Source: JBDKGH01 sp039798265 (GTDB taxonomy: Bacteria; Bacteroidota; Bacteroidia; Flavobacteriales_D; Sanyastnellaceae). Taken from it: a DNA stretch of 37,852 nucleotides. Made by a program: the position numbers and the translations under genes. This document shows, one piece after another, positions 24,872 through 33,900 of the stretch. Every line of letters begins with the position of its first letter. The first letter of the stretch is position 1. Below the pieces are notes generated by a model. The model saw only the letters and a program-made list of their open reading frames with translations, did no database searches and was not told the DNA's origin. The stretch spans positions 1-37,852 of the forward strand of contig JBDKGH010000151.1 of assembly GCA_039798265.1 (NCBI GenBank). The letters are read 5' to 3'.

Positions 24872-26542
24872 ATGTCAAAACAAATTATTCTCATTCTAGG
24901 TCTATTCCTCATTTCGCTTGCTGGATACACTCAAAAAGACTACAGCTACTACTACACGAAAAAAACTCCTGAAGGAATGGAGAAGAAAGATCGTAAAGCT
25001 GAAGAAGATCGTAATGAAGAACTCATGGAGAAGTACCTGGTTGATCCGAACGTATGCGCCAGTCTTGACTCGACCGCTATAATTGATCTTTTCTACCAAT
25101 TGAAAATTACCGTTCCTAGTAAATATTCCAATTATTTAGAAGAGCCCATACTTGCTTTCAATAAAAAAAGAAAAGCTCTTTTAAACTTAGCACATTATAT
25201 CCTGAAGAATAACAAAGGCACTGTATATGGCAGATATGCTGCCCTTGATCTTTTGGAATCTGCGTTGGCTAAAAATATTATATATGGAGAGAATATTAAC
25301 GACGTTCTAGACACTAATAAAGTGACAATTGCAAAATCTGAATACACCATTGCTACCTACACCTATATATCTGAATTGATCGATTTCGAAGAAAAAGATC
25401 GTGATTTGGCTTTTTTCAATTTCATATCCAACCCTTCAGCACTCTCGGAAATAGAACTCCAAAATCTATTTGACAAATTCAACAATCATGGCGAATATGT
25501 AAGAGCTACGCATGTACAATTTGAGTTATTCGCAAGAAAAGGAATAACCGAAGAATCTGCCCTTAACCTACTGACCGACTTTGAAAAACTCAGCCCAATC
25601 ACCTTACAGTTTATCGACAAACAGTTCCAGAAACAATGGTCGAATGTTTTAACATCCATGAAGGGTAACGATAAATTTTCAGACAAATACGCTTATTTCA
25701 TTTTCAACTATATAGACGAAGAACAGGCCTATCAGTATGCTCAAACTGTTACACAGACCAAAGCCATTAAATACCTGTTGATTGAATACACCGACCGAAA
25801 ATTTGGTTTGTTAGAAGCCATGAAAAAACTTCTCTCCCTTGAAATGGGCGTAGAAACTACCTACAATGTTATGATGCGGAAAACATCCGATGCATCTGGC
25901 GAAGACTGTTTAGCCATTTTGAAATACTTAGACCAGTATCAATCAGCAGCGCTCGACTCAATAGATATTTCGGCAGTGCCAGGATTCTCCTATTGGAATG
26001 ATGGAACTGTAGTAGGCGGAGGAGAGCAATTGATCGCGCTTTCTAACCGAGCCGACTTTTTTCAAGCGATGTCTATTTACAGAAAATATGACATGGGCGC
26101 TGAAGCAGATTATTTAGAAGAAAAATACTGGTATAACCAAAACCTAACCGTTGCAGAAATAGAAAAAAATGTAGCGAATAAATCCTTAAAATCTGATCTC
26201 GCGGCTTCCATTTTATTGTATTACGGAACCTACTGCACCGAAGATCGAGCTAACGGAAGCAGAAATAGAGAGCTATTGATCAATGAGTGTATACCAACAC
26301 TGAACAAAGCGGCGAAATACGACCCTTCTAATCCTTACATCTACAAAGCACTAGGAGACGCTTATTCTTTTTATGGCAATGGTACTCGTGCAAACGAATA
26401 TTACAATAAAGCGAATAACATGGGCGCAGATATGCGCGATCGCACATCAGCCTCTGGAAAAGGGAGATCTACCCAAACAGGAAAAAGAGGTGGTAAATAC
26501 TACATCAATAGCAACGGTAACAAAACCTATATAAAGCAATAA
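24872..26542 (+). CDS. Secreted TPR-like protein of unknown function
   Basis: A 556-residue exported protein and first gene of a four-gene cluster. The signal peptide is MSKQIILILGLFLISLAGYT, then Q. The open frame extends 28 codons further upstream from a TTG, but the -7 box and signal peptide place the start at 24872. After a Tyr/Lys-rich segment (KDYSYYYTKK) the protein is helical. Near the C-terminus is a TPR-like unit (AAKYDPSNPYIYKALGDAY; GNGTRANEYYNKAN). The last 20 or so residues, GKRGGKYYINSNGNKTYI, resemble a short basic motif (GxRGGxYYxNxxGxKxYV) that I know from the PBCV-specific basic adaptor family and from tails of various Bacteroidota proteins. It follows a divergent regulator gene and is 4 bp from the next small gene. 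No enzyme motif is recognised. Confidence 0.85.
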   Translation: MSKQIILILGLFLISLAGYTQKDYSYYYTKKTPEGMEKKDRKAEEDRNEELMEKYLVDPNVCASLDSTAIIDLFYQLKITVPSKYSNYLEEPILAFNKKRKALLNLAHYILKNNKGTVYGRYAALDLLESALAKNIIYGENINDVLDTNKVTIAKSEYTIATYTYISELIDFEEKDRDLAFFNFISNPSALSEIELQNLFDKFNNHGEYVRATHVQFELFARKGITEESALNLLTDFEKLSPITLQFIDKQFQKQWSNVLTSMKGNDKFSDKYAYFIFNYIDEEQAYQYAQTVTQTKAIKYLLIEYTDRKFGLLEAMKKLLSLEMGVETTYNVMMRKTSDASGEDCLAILKYLDQYQSAALDSIDISAVPGFSYWNDGTVVGGGEQLIALSNRADFFQAMSIYRKYDMGAEADYLEEKYWYNQNLTVAEIEKNVANKSLKSDLAASILLYYGTYCTEDRANGSRNRELLINECIPTLNKAAKYDPSNPYIYKALGDAYSFYGNGTRANEYYNKANNMGADMRDRTSASGKGRSTQTGKRGGKYYINSNGNKTYIKQ

Positions 26543-26546
26543 TCAA

Positions 26547-26702
26547 ATGGGTAAACTAGGACTTTCCTTTTCATTGAAAAGGCTATTAGGCATAACCGGT
26601 CTCAAACTTCGTCTAGCAAAGAAAACAGGAATCCCTACCACTCGCGGTGGTTTAGAACGAAAAGTTGGGGCGAAAATCATTAAACTTTTAACTAAAAAAT
26701 GA
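26547..26702 (+). CDS. Small basic 51-residue protein, coupled to next gene
   Basis: A 51-codon open frame from ATG 26547 to TGA 26702, starting 4 bp after the stop of the TPR-like protein. The peptide starts MGKLGLSFSLKRLLGITGLK and ends GAKIIKLLTKK. It is strongly basic, with many Lys and Arg and almost no acidic residues, and has amphipathic stretches. It has no signal peptide. Its stop overlaps the ATG of the next gene (ATGA, 4 nt), which argues that it is truly translated. The LSFSxKRxLGIxGxK and KTGIPTTRGGLERKxG pattern reminds me of small Bacteroidota hypothetical proteins, but no function is known to me. A nucleic-acid- or membrane-binding peptide is possible. Confidence 0.72.
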   Translation: MGKLGLSFSLKRLLGITGLKLRLAKKTGIPTTRGGLERKVGAKIIKLLTKK

Positions 26703-27016
26703 GTCCCCAAAAGCAGGCTGAAACATCCAGTAAATCGGCACTAACACTAGTACTCATTTATTTGGCCTGTAGTTTCTTTGGAGCTATATTCTTCGGCATC
26801 TTATTCAAAAGATCCCGAATAAATGGAAACCTTGGAATTATTTGGGCAATTCTAACCCTTCTTTTTATTGTGGTGTTTTCAATGCTTTCCTATGCCTTTG
26901 TTAAAACTTCAAGTCCCAGCGTTGATGCCTTTTGGTATTATCTGGGACTGAGTTCACTTTGTGCGAATGGCATCGCCTCACTTATTTTCTTGAGCGCCCT
27001 ATTTCACCGAAACTAA
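26699..27016 (+). CDS. Small three-helix membrane protein, unknown function
   Basis: A 105-residue protein with a polar N-terminus (MSPQKQAETSSKS) and three hydrophobic segments (LVLIYLACSFFGAIFFGILF; GIIWAILTLLFIVVFSMLSYAF; YYLGLSSLCANGIASLIFLSALF in parts). It starts inside the stop codon of the preceding 51-residue gene (ATGA), and the next gene begins 9 bp after its stop. I recognise no family. Its position suggests a membrane component of a small envelope complex with the secreted TPR-like protein. Confidence 0.78.
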   Translation: MSPQKQAETSSKSALTLVLIYLACSFFGAIFFGILFKRSRINGNLGIIWAILTLLFIVVFSMLSYAFVKTSSPSVDAFWYYLGLSSLCANGIASLIFLSALFHRN

Positions 27017-27025
27017 TTGACCACC

Positions 27026-27223
27026 ATGATCGACTCACCAAAGAAACTCCGTTCGGCGCGTATCTCCCGAAAAAACGACCAAGAAGAGGCGACACTTCAA
27101 GAAGAAAAAGAACTAAACCGATTCGGGATAAAGCTGATCAAAGTCGTGGGCATTGTGGGAACGTTGATTGGCCTGATTGCTTTAACCTTGCTCTATTACT
27201 GGTTCTTTAAAAAAATATTTTGA
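27026..27223 (+). CDS. Small single-pass membrane protein, unknown function
   Basis: A 65-residue protein with a highly charged N-terminal half (KKLRSARISRKNDQEEATLQEEKELNR) followed in the second half by one hydrophobic helix (VVGIVGTLIGLIALTLLYYWFF) and a KKIF end. The ATG at 27026 is preferred to a TTG at 27017. It is the last gene of the cluster. A 12-bp palindrome, TCCACTAGTGGA (27224-27235), follows its stop codon but lacks a T run. Topology is probably N-in with a single pass. No family is recognised. Confidence 0.72.
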   Translation: MIDSPKKLRSARISRKNDQEEATLQEEKELNRFGIKLIKVVGIVGTLIGLIALTLLYYWFFKKIF

Positions 27224-27335
27224 TCCACTAGTGGAACTAGGCTCTGGTCAACAATCGTTCGACAACTACTTTCTTATTTTAAAAAAGTTTCTCCCAACCT
27301 ATTTATTGCGACAATAATCAAATAGGGAATAAACT

Positions 27336-28670
27336 CTAAACAAACAGATAACCCAAGCCCGCTAAAGACATAAAGAATAGCACAAGTAAAATACCGAAAG
27401 AAAACCAGCTTTTGAATCTTAAGAATTGTTCCCGACTACCAGCCATTCGAATAAAGTTCTTAGCCACTTCGTTTTCCTCTTTATTCTGGGTCAAGAATAA
27501 CACTACCAACCAGCCAACCCAATTTAGAACCCCAGAGGTTGCAATTAATTCGAAAAGTGAAAAATGGGGAAACATAGACTTTATTAAAACAGGACAAACG
27601 ATGCCTCCGATCATGGCGCTCAACTGCGTCCAAGCATTGATACGATACCAGATCCAACGCAATAAATAGACAGGCCCTACTCCTGCTGTCATGAATATGA
27701 CACTTGTAAATAAATCTTGGGTTTGCGTACCTCGCCATATCCAAAAAATCGCCATCACTATAATTAAACTCATCACTAATCGTTCTCGCTGGCTCATTTG
27801 CGCTATGATCTTATACTTGGATCGAGCGCTTACTTGATAAAAAAGAGAGTTCGCCCAAAAACACAAGCTTAAAACAAACACCATCAGATTAAGAAGAACC
27901 ACAACCATCAAAAAGGAAAAAAGAGGATCTTTTGGATGAAGTGGTTTCCATAAGAAAATAGATTGTAACGCAAACAATATCAAATATGGAATAGCCATTA
28001 AAAGAATTTGAGTTCGCTCTAAACGAGCATTCAATAATTTTTGAGCTCGCATGTCGGGCATATCCACTAGGCCCGCAAACCACCAAAAGAATAACAAAGG
28101 CGGTAACCACAAATACCAATCAATGCTCTCACCTTGCTGAAAAAACGAAAGAGTTATATGACCATTATTGCTCCATACCCCATGAGCAATGCCTCCTAAT
28201 ACAGTGATAATCGCAATAATAAATTCTAAGCGAATCATTCGATTAAACTGATAGCCACTATTTAGTATCACCAATGAAAGAGCAACAACCGCTACTAAAA
28301 TCGCCTTTGAATTCAGTCCCCAAACCTCAAGATGAGCGATGGAATTCAATTGCACCGCTATCAATAGGGGAATGATTAACACTACTAAAAACAAATTTCT
28401 AACCACACTCAATATCCGCGATCCCTTGCCAGAAAATCTAACTAATAACAAATCACCTTCAACATTCAGTTTTACCCGTGACCAAATAGGAACGAAAAAA
28501 GAAATGCCAAAAGCAATGGCCACAACTGGCTCCAAAAACAAAAGCATAACATCTTGCTTGCCATGAGCGATCAGTTGATGAATCAACAGTATTCCAGCCC
28601 CAGGGATAAATGAGAAAATAATCATCCATGCTCGGGCCTGATGATGCATTTCCTTTTTCTTACTAAGCAT
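27336..28670 (-). CDS. Multi-pass permease, diverged sodium:solute symporter-like
   Basis: A 444-residue integral membrane protein with about eleven or twelve hydrophobic helices. The segment AGVGPVYLLRWIWYRINAW near residue 335 matches a pattern I associate with Bacteroidota sodium:solute symporter (SSS) proteins (GxxYxLRWxWWRINAW). The region LPPLLFFWWFAGLVDMPDMRAQKLLNAR (in parts) also fits that family, in which a conserved W-R-D-AQR motif follows. The first-helix sodium-site motifs are weak and the protein is shorter than the usual 500-600 residues, so transport activity is uncertain. The ATG at 28670 is chosen; a TTG three codons earlier is unlikely. It is divergent from the lipoprotein gene. 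Confidence 0.7.
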   Translation of the reverse strand: MLSKKKEMHHQARAWMIIFSFIPGAGILLIHQLIAHGKQDVMLLFLEPVVAIAFGISFFVPIWSRVKLNVEGDLLLVRFSGKGSRILSVVRNLFLVVLIIPLLIAVQLNSIAHLEVWGLNSKAILVAVVALSLVILNSGYQFNRMIRLEFIIAIITVLGGIAHGVWSNNGHITLSFFQQGESIDWYLWLPPLLFFWWFAGLVDMPDMRAQKLLNARLERTQILLMAIPYLILFALQSIFLWKPLHPKDPLFSFLMVVVLLNLMVFVLSLCFWANSLFYQVSARSKYKIIAQMSQRERLVMSLIIVMAIFWIWRGTQTQDLFTSVIFMTAGVGPVYLLRWIWYRINAWTQLSAMIGGIVCPVLIKSMFPHFSLFELIATSGVLNWVGWLVVLFLTQNKEENEVAKNFIRMAGSREQFLRFKSWFSFGILLVLFFMSLAGLGYLFV

Positions 28671-28839
28671 ATGAGACAATTTTCAAGTCAAACATACCTC
28701 AAGAAATTCATCATTCAGATTCTACTTTAATACCACAAAAAAGAATCATTATAGACCTTAATCAGCTACACATGTCTATTTTATGATTTTGCCATTCAGG
28801 ACCATGTAAATTAAGCGATACTACATACAACTACGATCA

Positions 28840-30120
28840 ATGAAAAAGAGCTTACTTCTCACAATCGTCTTTTTTTGCATCCTTGTCGCTTGCAAAAAAG
28901 AAAATGAAAACCCCGATAACGAAGAGTTACCGAACCCAAGTTTGACTTACACTTCGGTGAACATAACAAATGCCATAGACCAAAGCAATGTTATTCTAAA
29001 CGAAACAACGAATGATTTGGATGGAAGCATTTTTCAATTTTTCGGTAGCACAAATAATGTAGGTTTACCCATGTCGGTTTCTACTATTGTCTATCATTCG
29101 CCTTCTAGTGATACCATTGTTCACTTAGAATTTAATGAGCTGCAACAAATTGAAACCATTTCATTTGAAGTAAATGGAGTACAAAGCAGTGACCTCATTC
29201 GATTTACTTACCTCGAAACAAATAAAATTGGTATTATACTGAGTAATTACAATTGGAGCTCGCAGGAAGAGTCTATCGTAAAATTTGCTGTCGCCGACTT
29301 CACAACTGATCCGCCCGCCGCATTTTACCTGAAAAAAGGAGGCGGTTGGCTTCCTGAAATTACTTTAACGGCAGCAACTAATTTGATTTTAGGAGCTATA
29401 TCTGTTGTGGGAATTGCATATCTAGGCTTACCTCTTGGAACGGCATATGCCGTTGCCGGAGCGCTCACACTGCTTTTAGCAAACGTTTCTACAGCGGGCG
29501 CAGCCGAAATCACTCAAGAACAATATGCATCCAGTGGAGCCTTAACCAATATTCCTTTAAATACGATACCCACCGATCCATGCATCAATACAACTTTGAC
29601 GGCACAAATAGCGGTGAAATCGGGAAATGTACTTACCGCTTTAGCTGTTGGCACCGCCTCAGCTATTAACCAATACTTTTGGTCAACTGGTGATTTTTCA
29701 ACTGCTGGAGCCTTTAATAGCATAACAGTTCCCGGCCCTGGAACTTATTATGTTCTAATTATTGATGAATTCGGTTGTTCAGCTTTCGGATCTGCCGAAG
29801 TAGTTTCTTCTCCCATACAGTATCTTATTGATGGAAGTCCATGGAGAAGCTCAACATTACCCTCTGGTAATTCAGAAAAAGTTTATATCTATGGACAAAA
29901 CTGCACCTGCTGGTCTGACTCGATATATAACTCTGCTGACGTCATCTTTGCAGCAAACAGTTTCTGTTTCACCTATGTCAGCGACAGCACATTCAGCATT
30001 ACAGATTTTACACAATGTCCTAGCACAAGTGGAACTCCTTTTGAAATTACTTCGATCGGTCCCGGATCCTTCACCTGCTTGAAAGGTGGCGTTCCCGTTA
30101 CCTATACGAGTGTTCAGTAA
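28840..30120 (+). CDS. Lipoprotein with buried hydrophobic segment, unknown function
   Basis: A 426-residue lipoprotein. The signal peptide ends in the lipobox ILVAC with acylated Cys18, followed by KKENENPDNEE. Residues about 25-165 are beta-rich. A long hydrophobic stretch at about 175-220 (LILGAISVVGIAYLGLPLG; AYAVAGALTLLLANVSTAG) is unusual for a secreted lipoprotein, and could be a membrane hairpin or a bacteriocin/holin-like segment. Next comes an Ig/SprB-like repeat (YFWSTGDFSTAGAFNSITVPG; GTYYVLIIDEFGC). The C-terminal 100 residues contain several Cys (GQNCTCWSD; SFCFTY; FTQCPS; FTCLKGG), probably forming disulfides. No T9SS domain is present. I recognise no family. The gene after it starts 31 bp downstream. 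Confidence 0.78.
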   Translation: MKKSLLLTIVFFCILVACKKENENPDNEELPNPSLTYTSVNITNAIDQSNVILNETTNDLDGSIFQFFGSTNNVGLPMSVSTIVYHSPSSDTIVHLEFNELQQIETISFEVNGVQSSDLIRFTYLETNKIGIILSNYNWSSQEESIVKFAVADFTTDPPAAFYLKKGGGWLPEITLTAATNLILGAISVVGIAYLGLPLGTAYAVAGALTLLLANVSTAGAAEITQEQYASSGALTNIPLNTIPTDPCINTTLTAQIAVKSGNVLTALAVGTASAINQYFWSTGDFSTAGAFNSITVPGPGTYYVLIIDEFGCSAFGSAEVVSSPIQYLIDGSPWRSSTLPSGNSEKVYIYGQNCTCWSDSIYNSADVIFAANSFCFTYVSDSTFSITDFTQCPSTSGTPFEITSIGPGSFTCLKGGVPVTYTSVQ

Positions 30121-30151
30121 TGATCCATCTCCTTTCATTTAACCTTTTCCC

Positions 30152-30847
30152 ATGGAATCATTTTTAGACCTCTTGTCCTTTTATGAAAAGTCACTTGAGG
30201 CAAAGGGATTTTACAGTCATTTCCATCAGAAAAAACAACTTACACCAGAAAACTACAACCCGCTCAATTTTCTATTGCCTCCCTATTCATCGTCGCAGAT
30301 TGAAATAAGTATTGAGGCCAAAAAAGGTGATCTTCGATTCGATATGCCTATCCTCATCGGTTCGATAAATCCTTCTCAAAAAATCATGATCATTGGTATG
30401 GAACCAAGACATACCAATGATCATTTTAATCTAATGCGCCTGAATAATCGTGTATTCGCCACTCCCTTTGGCATAGATCGATGGTATTCGAAATCAAACA
30501 AAGGAATTTATGCCAGCGCATTCAAGCCTTATTTAACCGAAGAACGACTATTTCTTTTTACTGATTTTGTAAAAGAATATGAGATCATCAGCCTTGAAGA
30601 AAAAGGACTCAGCGATGCTCACGCCAGACAGCATTTTCAATCAAAATTTGAAAAAAGCTATCAGACTATCTTAGAAGAAGAAATAGCATTATTCCAACCC
30701 GATCTTATTATAGCACTTGGAATAAAGGATGTATCTCAAAAAATACCTGCCGCTTGGCTAGCCAAATACAATGTAAAGGTGATACATCATCCCATCAGCG
30801 GCAACTTTCGTCGAATGCAAAACAGCATGAATAATCTGCTTACATAA
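30152..30847 (+). CDS. Possible uracil-DNA glycosylase-fold protein
   Basis: A 231-residue cytoplasmic protein. IMIIGMEPRHTNDHF (about 79-93) sits where family motif A (GxxPG/GxDPY-like) occurs in the uracil-DNA-glycosylase superfamily. VKVIHHPISGNFRRM (about 208-222) resembles motif B (HPSPxS/HPxxxN). PDLIIALGIKDVS matches the third conserved strand. These suggest the UDG fold, but catalytic residues are not standard, so the activity is uncertain and the substrate unknown. The ATG at 30152 is the only good start. It follows the lipoprotein gene by 31 bp and ends in a perfect 14-bp terminator. A DNA-repair, defence or nucleotide-processing role are all open. Confidence 0.6.
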   Translation: MESFLDLLSFYEKSLEAKGFYSHFHQKKQLTPENYNPLNFLLPPYSSSQIEISIEAKKGDLRFDMPILIGSINPSQKIMIIGMEPRHTNDHFNLMRLNNRVFATPFGIDRWYSKSNKGIYASAFKPYLTEERLFLFTDFVKEYEIISLEEKGLSDAHARQHFQSKFEKSYQTILEEEIALFQPDLIIALGIKDVSQKIPAAWLAKYNVKVIHHPISGNFRRMQNSMNNLLT

Positions 30848-30882
30848 AAAAAGGCGATCACTTTTAGGGTGATCGCCTTTTT
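30848..30882. terminator. Strong bidirectional terminator
   Basis: Perfect 14-bp arms AAAAAGGCGATCAC (30848-30861) and GTGATCGCCTTTTT (30869-30882) around a 7-base loop. A and T runs at the two ends allow use in both directions between the UDG-like gene and the convergent T9SS gene. The inner sequence AAAGGCGAT is the same as in the terminator at 4455. Confidence 0.92.
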
Positions 30883-30901
30883 CATTTACTGAAGTATTTT
30901 T

Positions 30902-33900
30902 TTACTTGGTAAATCTTAAAAACTCATTACCTGCTTTCACGAGGTAGCTTCCAACAGATAAGCTGGAGATATCTATTTTGGTGCTCGTACTTTTTAATTG
31001 CCCAAAAAACAACTGTCTACCAGACACATCGTAAACAACATACTCTTTTCCTAATTGCGAAGCGCTCACTTGAAGTGTTATTAAGTCTATCGCAGGATTT
31101 GGGTAGAGTTGTATTCTGCTTTCCTCTTTTTCATTCAATCCAACCAAATCGAAGTTTATAATATTCGATCTTGATGTTTGAGCAGATCTACTTGGATCAC
31201 AACTCACGCCTTCTACCTCAATCATATAATATCCCGTTGGAAGTGGCGTCAAGTCAGTATAACTATTCAAATTGCTTGCAATTGTAGCCAGCACTGTCAT
31301 ATTATCTGCACTTGTGCCTCGATAAATGGTATAACTACCAAAAGTAAAGCCTTCATAATGCGACCAGATCAAATTTATAGTATTCCCTAGTCCCAAGTTT
31401 GAAGTGAGATGAATAGTCTTATGAAAGTCCGACATCGAGGACTCAACATCACAGGTATCAACTAAAGCCAATTTGTAACGACTGGCCTGTACAGCGGAAT
31501 TTGAATTAACGTCTTCGAATAAGCCATCATTCCCGTATGGAACAGTACCTATTGCTTGATAGACATTTGCGATATTCGATTCCTTATAAACCACATAGCT
31601 ACTCGTTACTTCAGAGGCTACCGGCTCCCAAACAATTACATTACTGCCTGTTGCTGGGTCAACAGTAACTAAGCAAATCGGCACGGCCTCTTGCAAGGCA
31701 AAATTCACATTAACAGGTCCTGCCGTAGCCATACAGCCATTATTGTCTGTTACTTCAACCGTGTAATCTCCAGAAGAAGTCACCTCAATAGTTGATGTAA
31801 CCGCGCCATTTGACCAGAGATAGGCAGAAAAAGATCCTCCCGTAGCGGAAATCACAGCACTGCCTCCCGAACAGCCAGGGTTATCTTGGGACAAGGTTAA
31901 TTCGGGAATTACGATTGGAGACAATTCAGAAATAACCAACATCTGTGAAATTGCTGTACAATTTGCTTGAGTAATCATCACTTGATAATTTCCGCCAGCA
32001 GATATTTCTAATGTGCTGCTGGTTTCACCACTCAATAAAACTCCATTAAGATACCATTGAAAACTCACTCCAGCAGCGCTAGTTACCGCTTGCAAGGAAG
32101 CCGAAGATCCTGGACAAAGAAAATTACCATTTTCGGAGACAGCAGTCACTGAAATAGCGCAGCTGTTATTTACTACAAATAAAGTTGACTGATCAGAACA
32201 AAGGCCATTGCTTTCGTTCAAAGAAATTTGATATGGCCCGTTTTGTCCCCACATCACTGTTACTGTATTAGTCCCTTGCCCAGAAATAATTCCGCCATTT
32301 ACAGTAGTCCATTCATAAGTATTGCCTGCTATTGGATTAACAACATATACGTAGTTGGTGAATGGGGTAATATTAGGATTACCAATTATAGATTGCGCAG
32401 AAAAATCACTCACTTCAAACTGTACTGAACCATTGGCCCAATGATATGGAATACCTGTATTAGCATAGGGCATTACCAGACAAGCAACAGTTCTATTCGA
32501 TGAGAAATAATCTGTGGTATAGACAGCAGAATTGGCACCGGGTATAATGGTCCATCCTGACGTAGAACTACCCGTAGGAGCAGATTGAATTCCCTCACGA
32601 CTATACCATTGTAAAGCATATTCTGAAATCCCACTCGGTAATTGAGAGAATGACAAATCTATTCCTTGGGTATTATCTCCGCAAAAAAAGAAATAGTAAT
32701 CATAAATGGCCCCGTAGTCAAATTCACTACCCGAGCAATCACAATTTGCTCCCACTAAATCACCAAATGTATTAGGATCGCCGTCATCACATGGGTTGCC
32801 CTCATATAAGCAAGAGCCATCATCAAGCGAAGCATTCAAGGTGAAATTACATGCTGCAGCATCTGTGCAACCATATGGGTTTTCTGTTATAACTATTTCA
32901 TATCCATCAAAACTTACAATTTCGGTAATTGGAAATCCAAATATCGCTCCTGTTACTGTAAAGGTAAGCCTCACTGGAAAAATACCCGTGGTAATTGGCT
33001 CTCCAAATATTTCTATACAACCAGGAATTCCCGGTAAAAAAGTGCAATCGCCAATCGCCTGCCCATTGTTACACTGTGAGAAAAGACCAATACTCATCAA
33101 AGAAAACCACTCCCCATTGTTAAAGATTTGAACATCTGTTAGAATTGCTGATTCTAATGGAATGCTTGAAACACCAACCCAACTATCAAGTGTTAGAGGA
33201 GTATTGATATAGATATGATCTGAATAATATTCATTTATGAATCCTGAAATGAGATTGTCACCTGCAACAGTATCCGGAAGAAAAAGAGATGTTTGACTGT
33301 CCCAATCAATCGATGCAGGGTCACATCCACTGGCTTCAGAGAAGAAACCTTGACATTCACAATTAACATTATACTGATCTGCAATCGTAGATGCAAATCC
33401 GTCATCACAAGGCGTTCCAACATAAAAACAACTACCATCGTCAATGGTGGCAGTTGAATTATAGTTACATGCCGTTTGATCTAAACATCCGACTAAATTA
33501 TTTTGGCACCACGACTCATGCCAACCCAAATGCGAGAAGTCGTTAGCTGGGTAGACATCCCACTCAATAACAGGATTAAACACAGAAGGATTCACTCCAA
33601 CTCCTTGCCCAATATTGCTTTTACGCACTAATGTTCTATCCATAGTAAGTGGAGTCATCGTAGGATCATTAGGGTCAAACCAACCCGTTCCAGGGTCTTC
33701 TCCAATCTTTCCAATCACATCGAGGAGAATATTTCCATTCTTGACCAATACGAATGAATCATCTCCATTAAAGTAAAATGGACTATTTGATTGAACATAG
33801 ACTGGATTCACGAACGTATCCGCAACCATCTGCAGATCCTCCCAAACGGGAACCTCATTTCCTGTGCCATTAGGATCACGCTTATCTAGTACAAAAACTC

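Noticed and set aside
27224..27235. Palindrome TCCACTAGTGGA after the last small membrane gene as a terminator.
   Set aside because: There is no loop space and no T run; it may be a protein site or chance.
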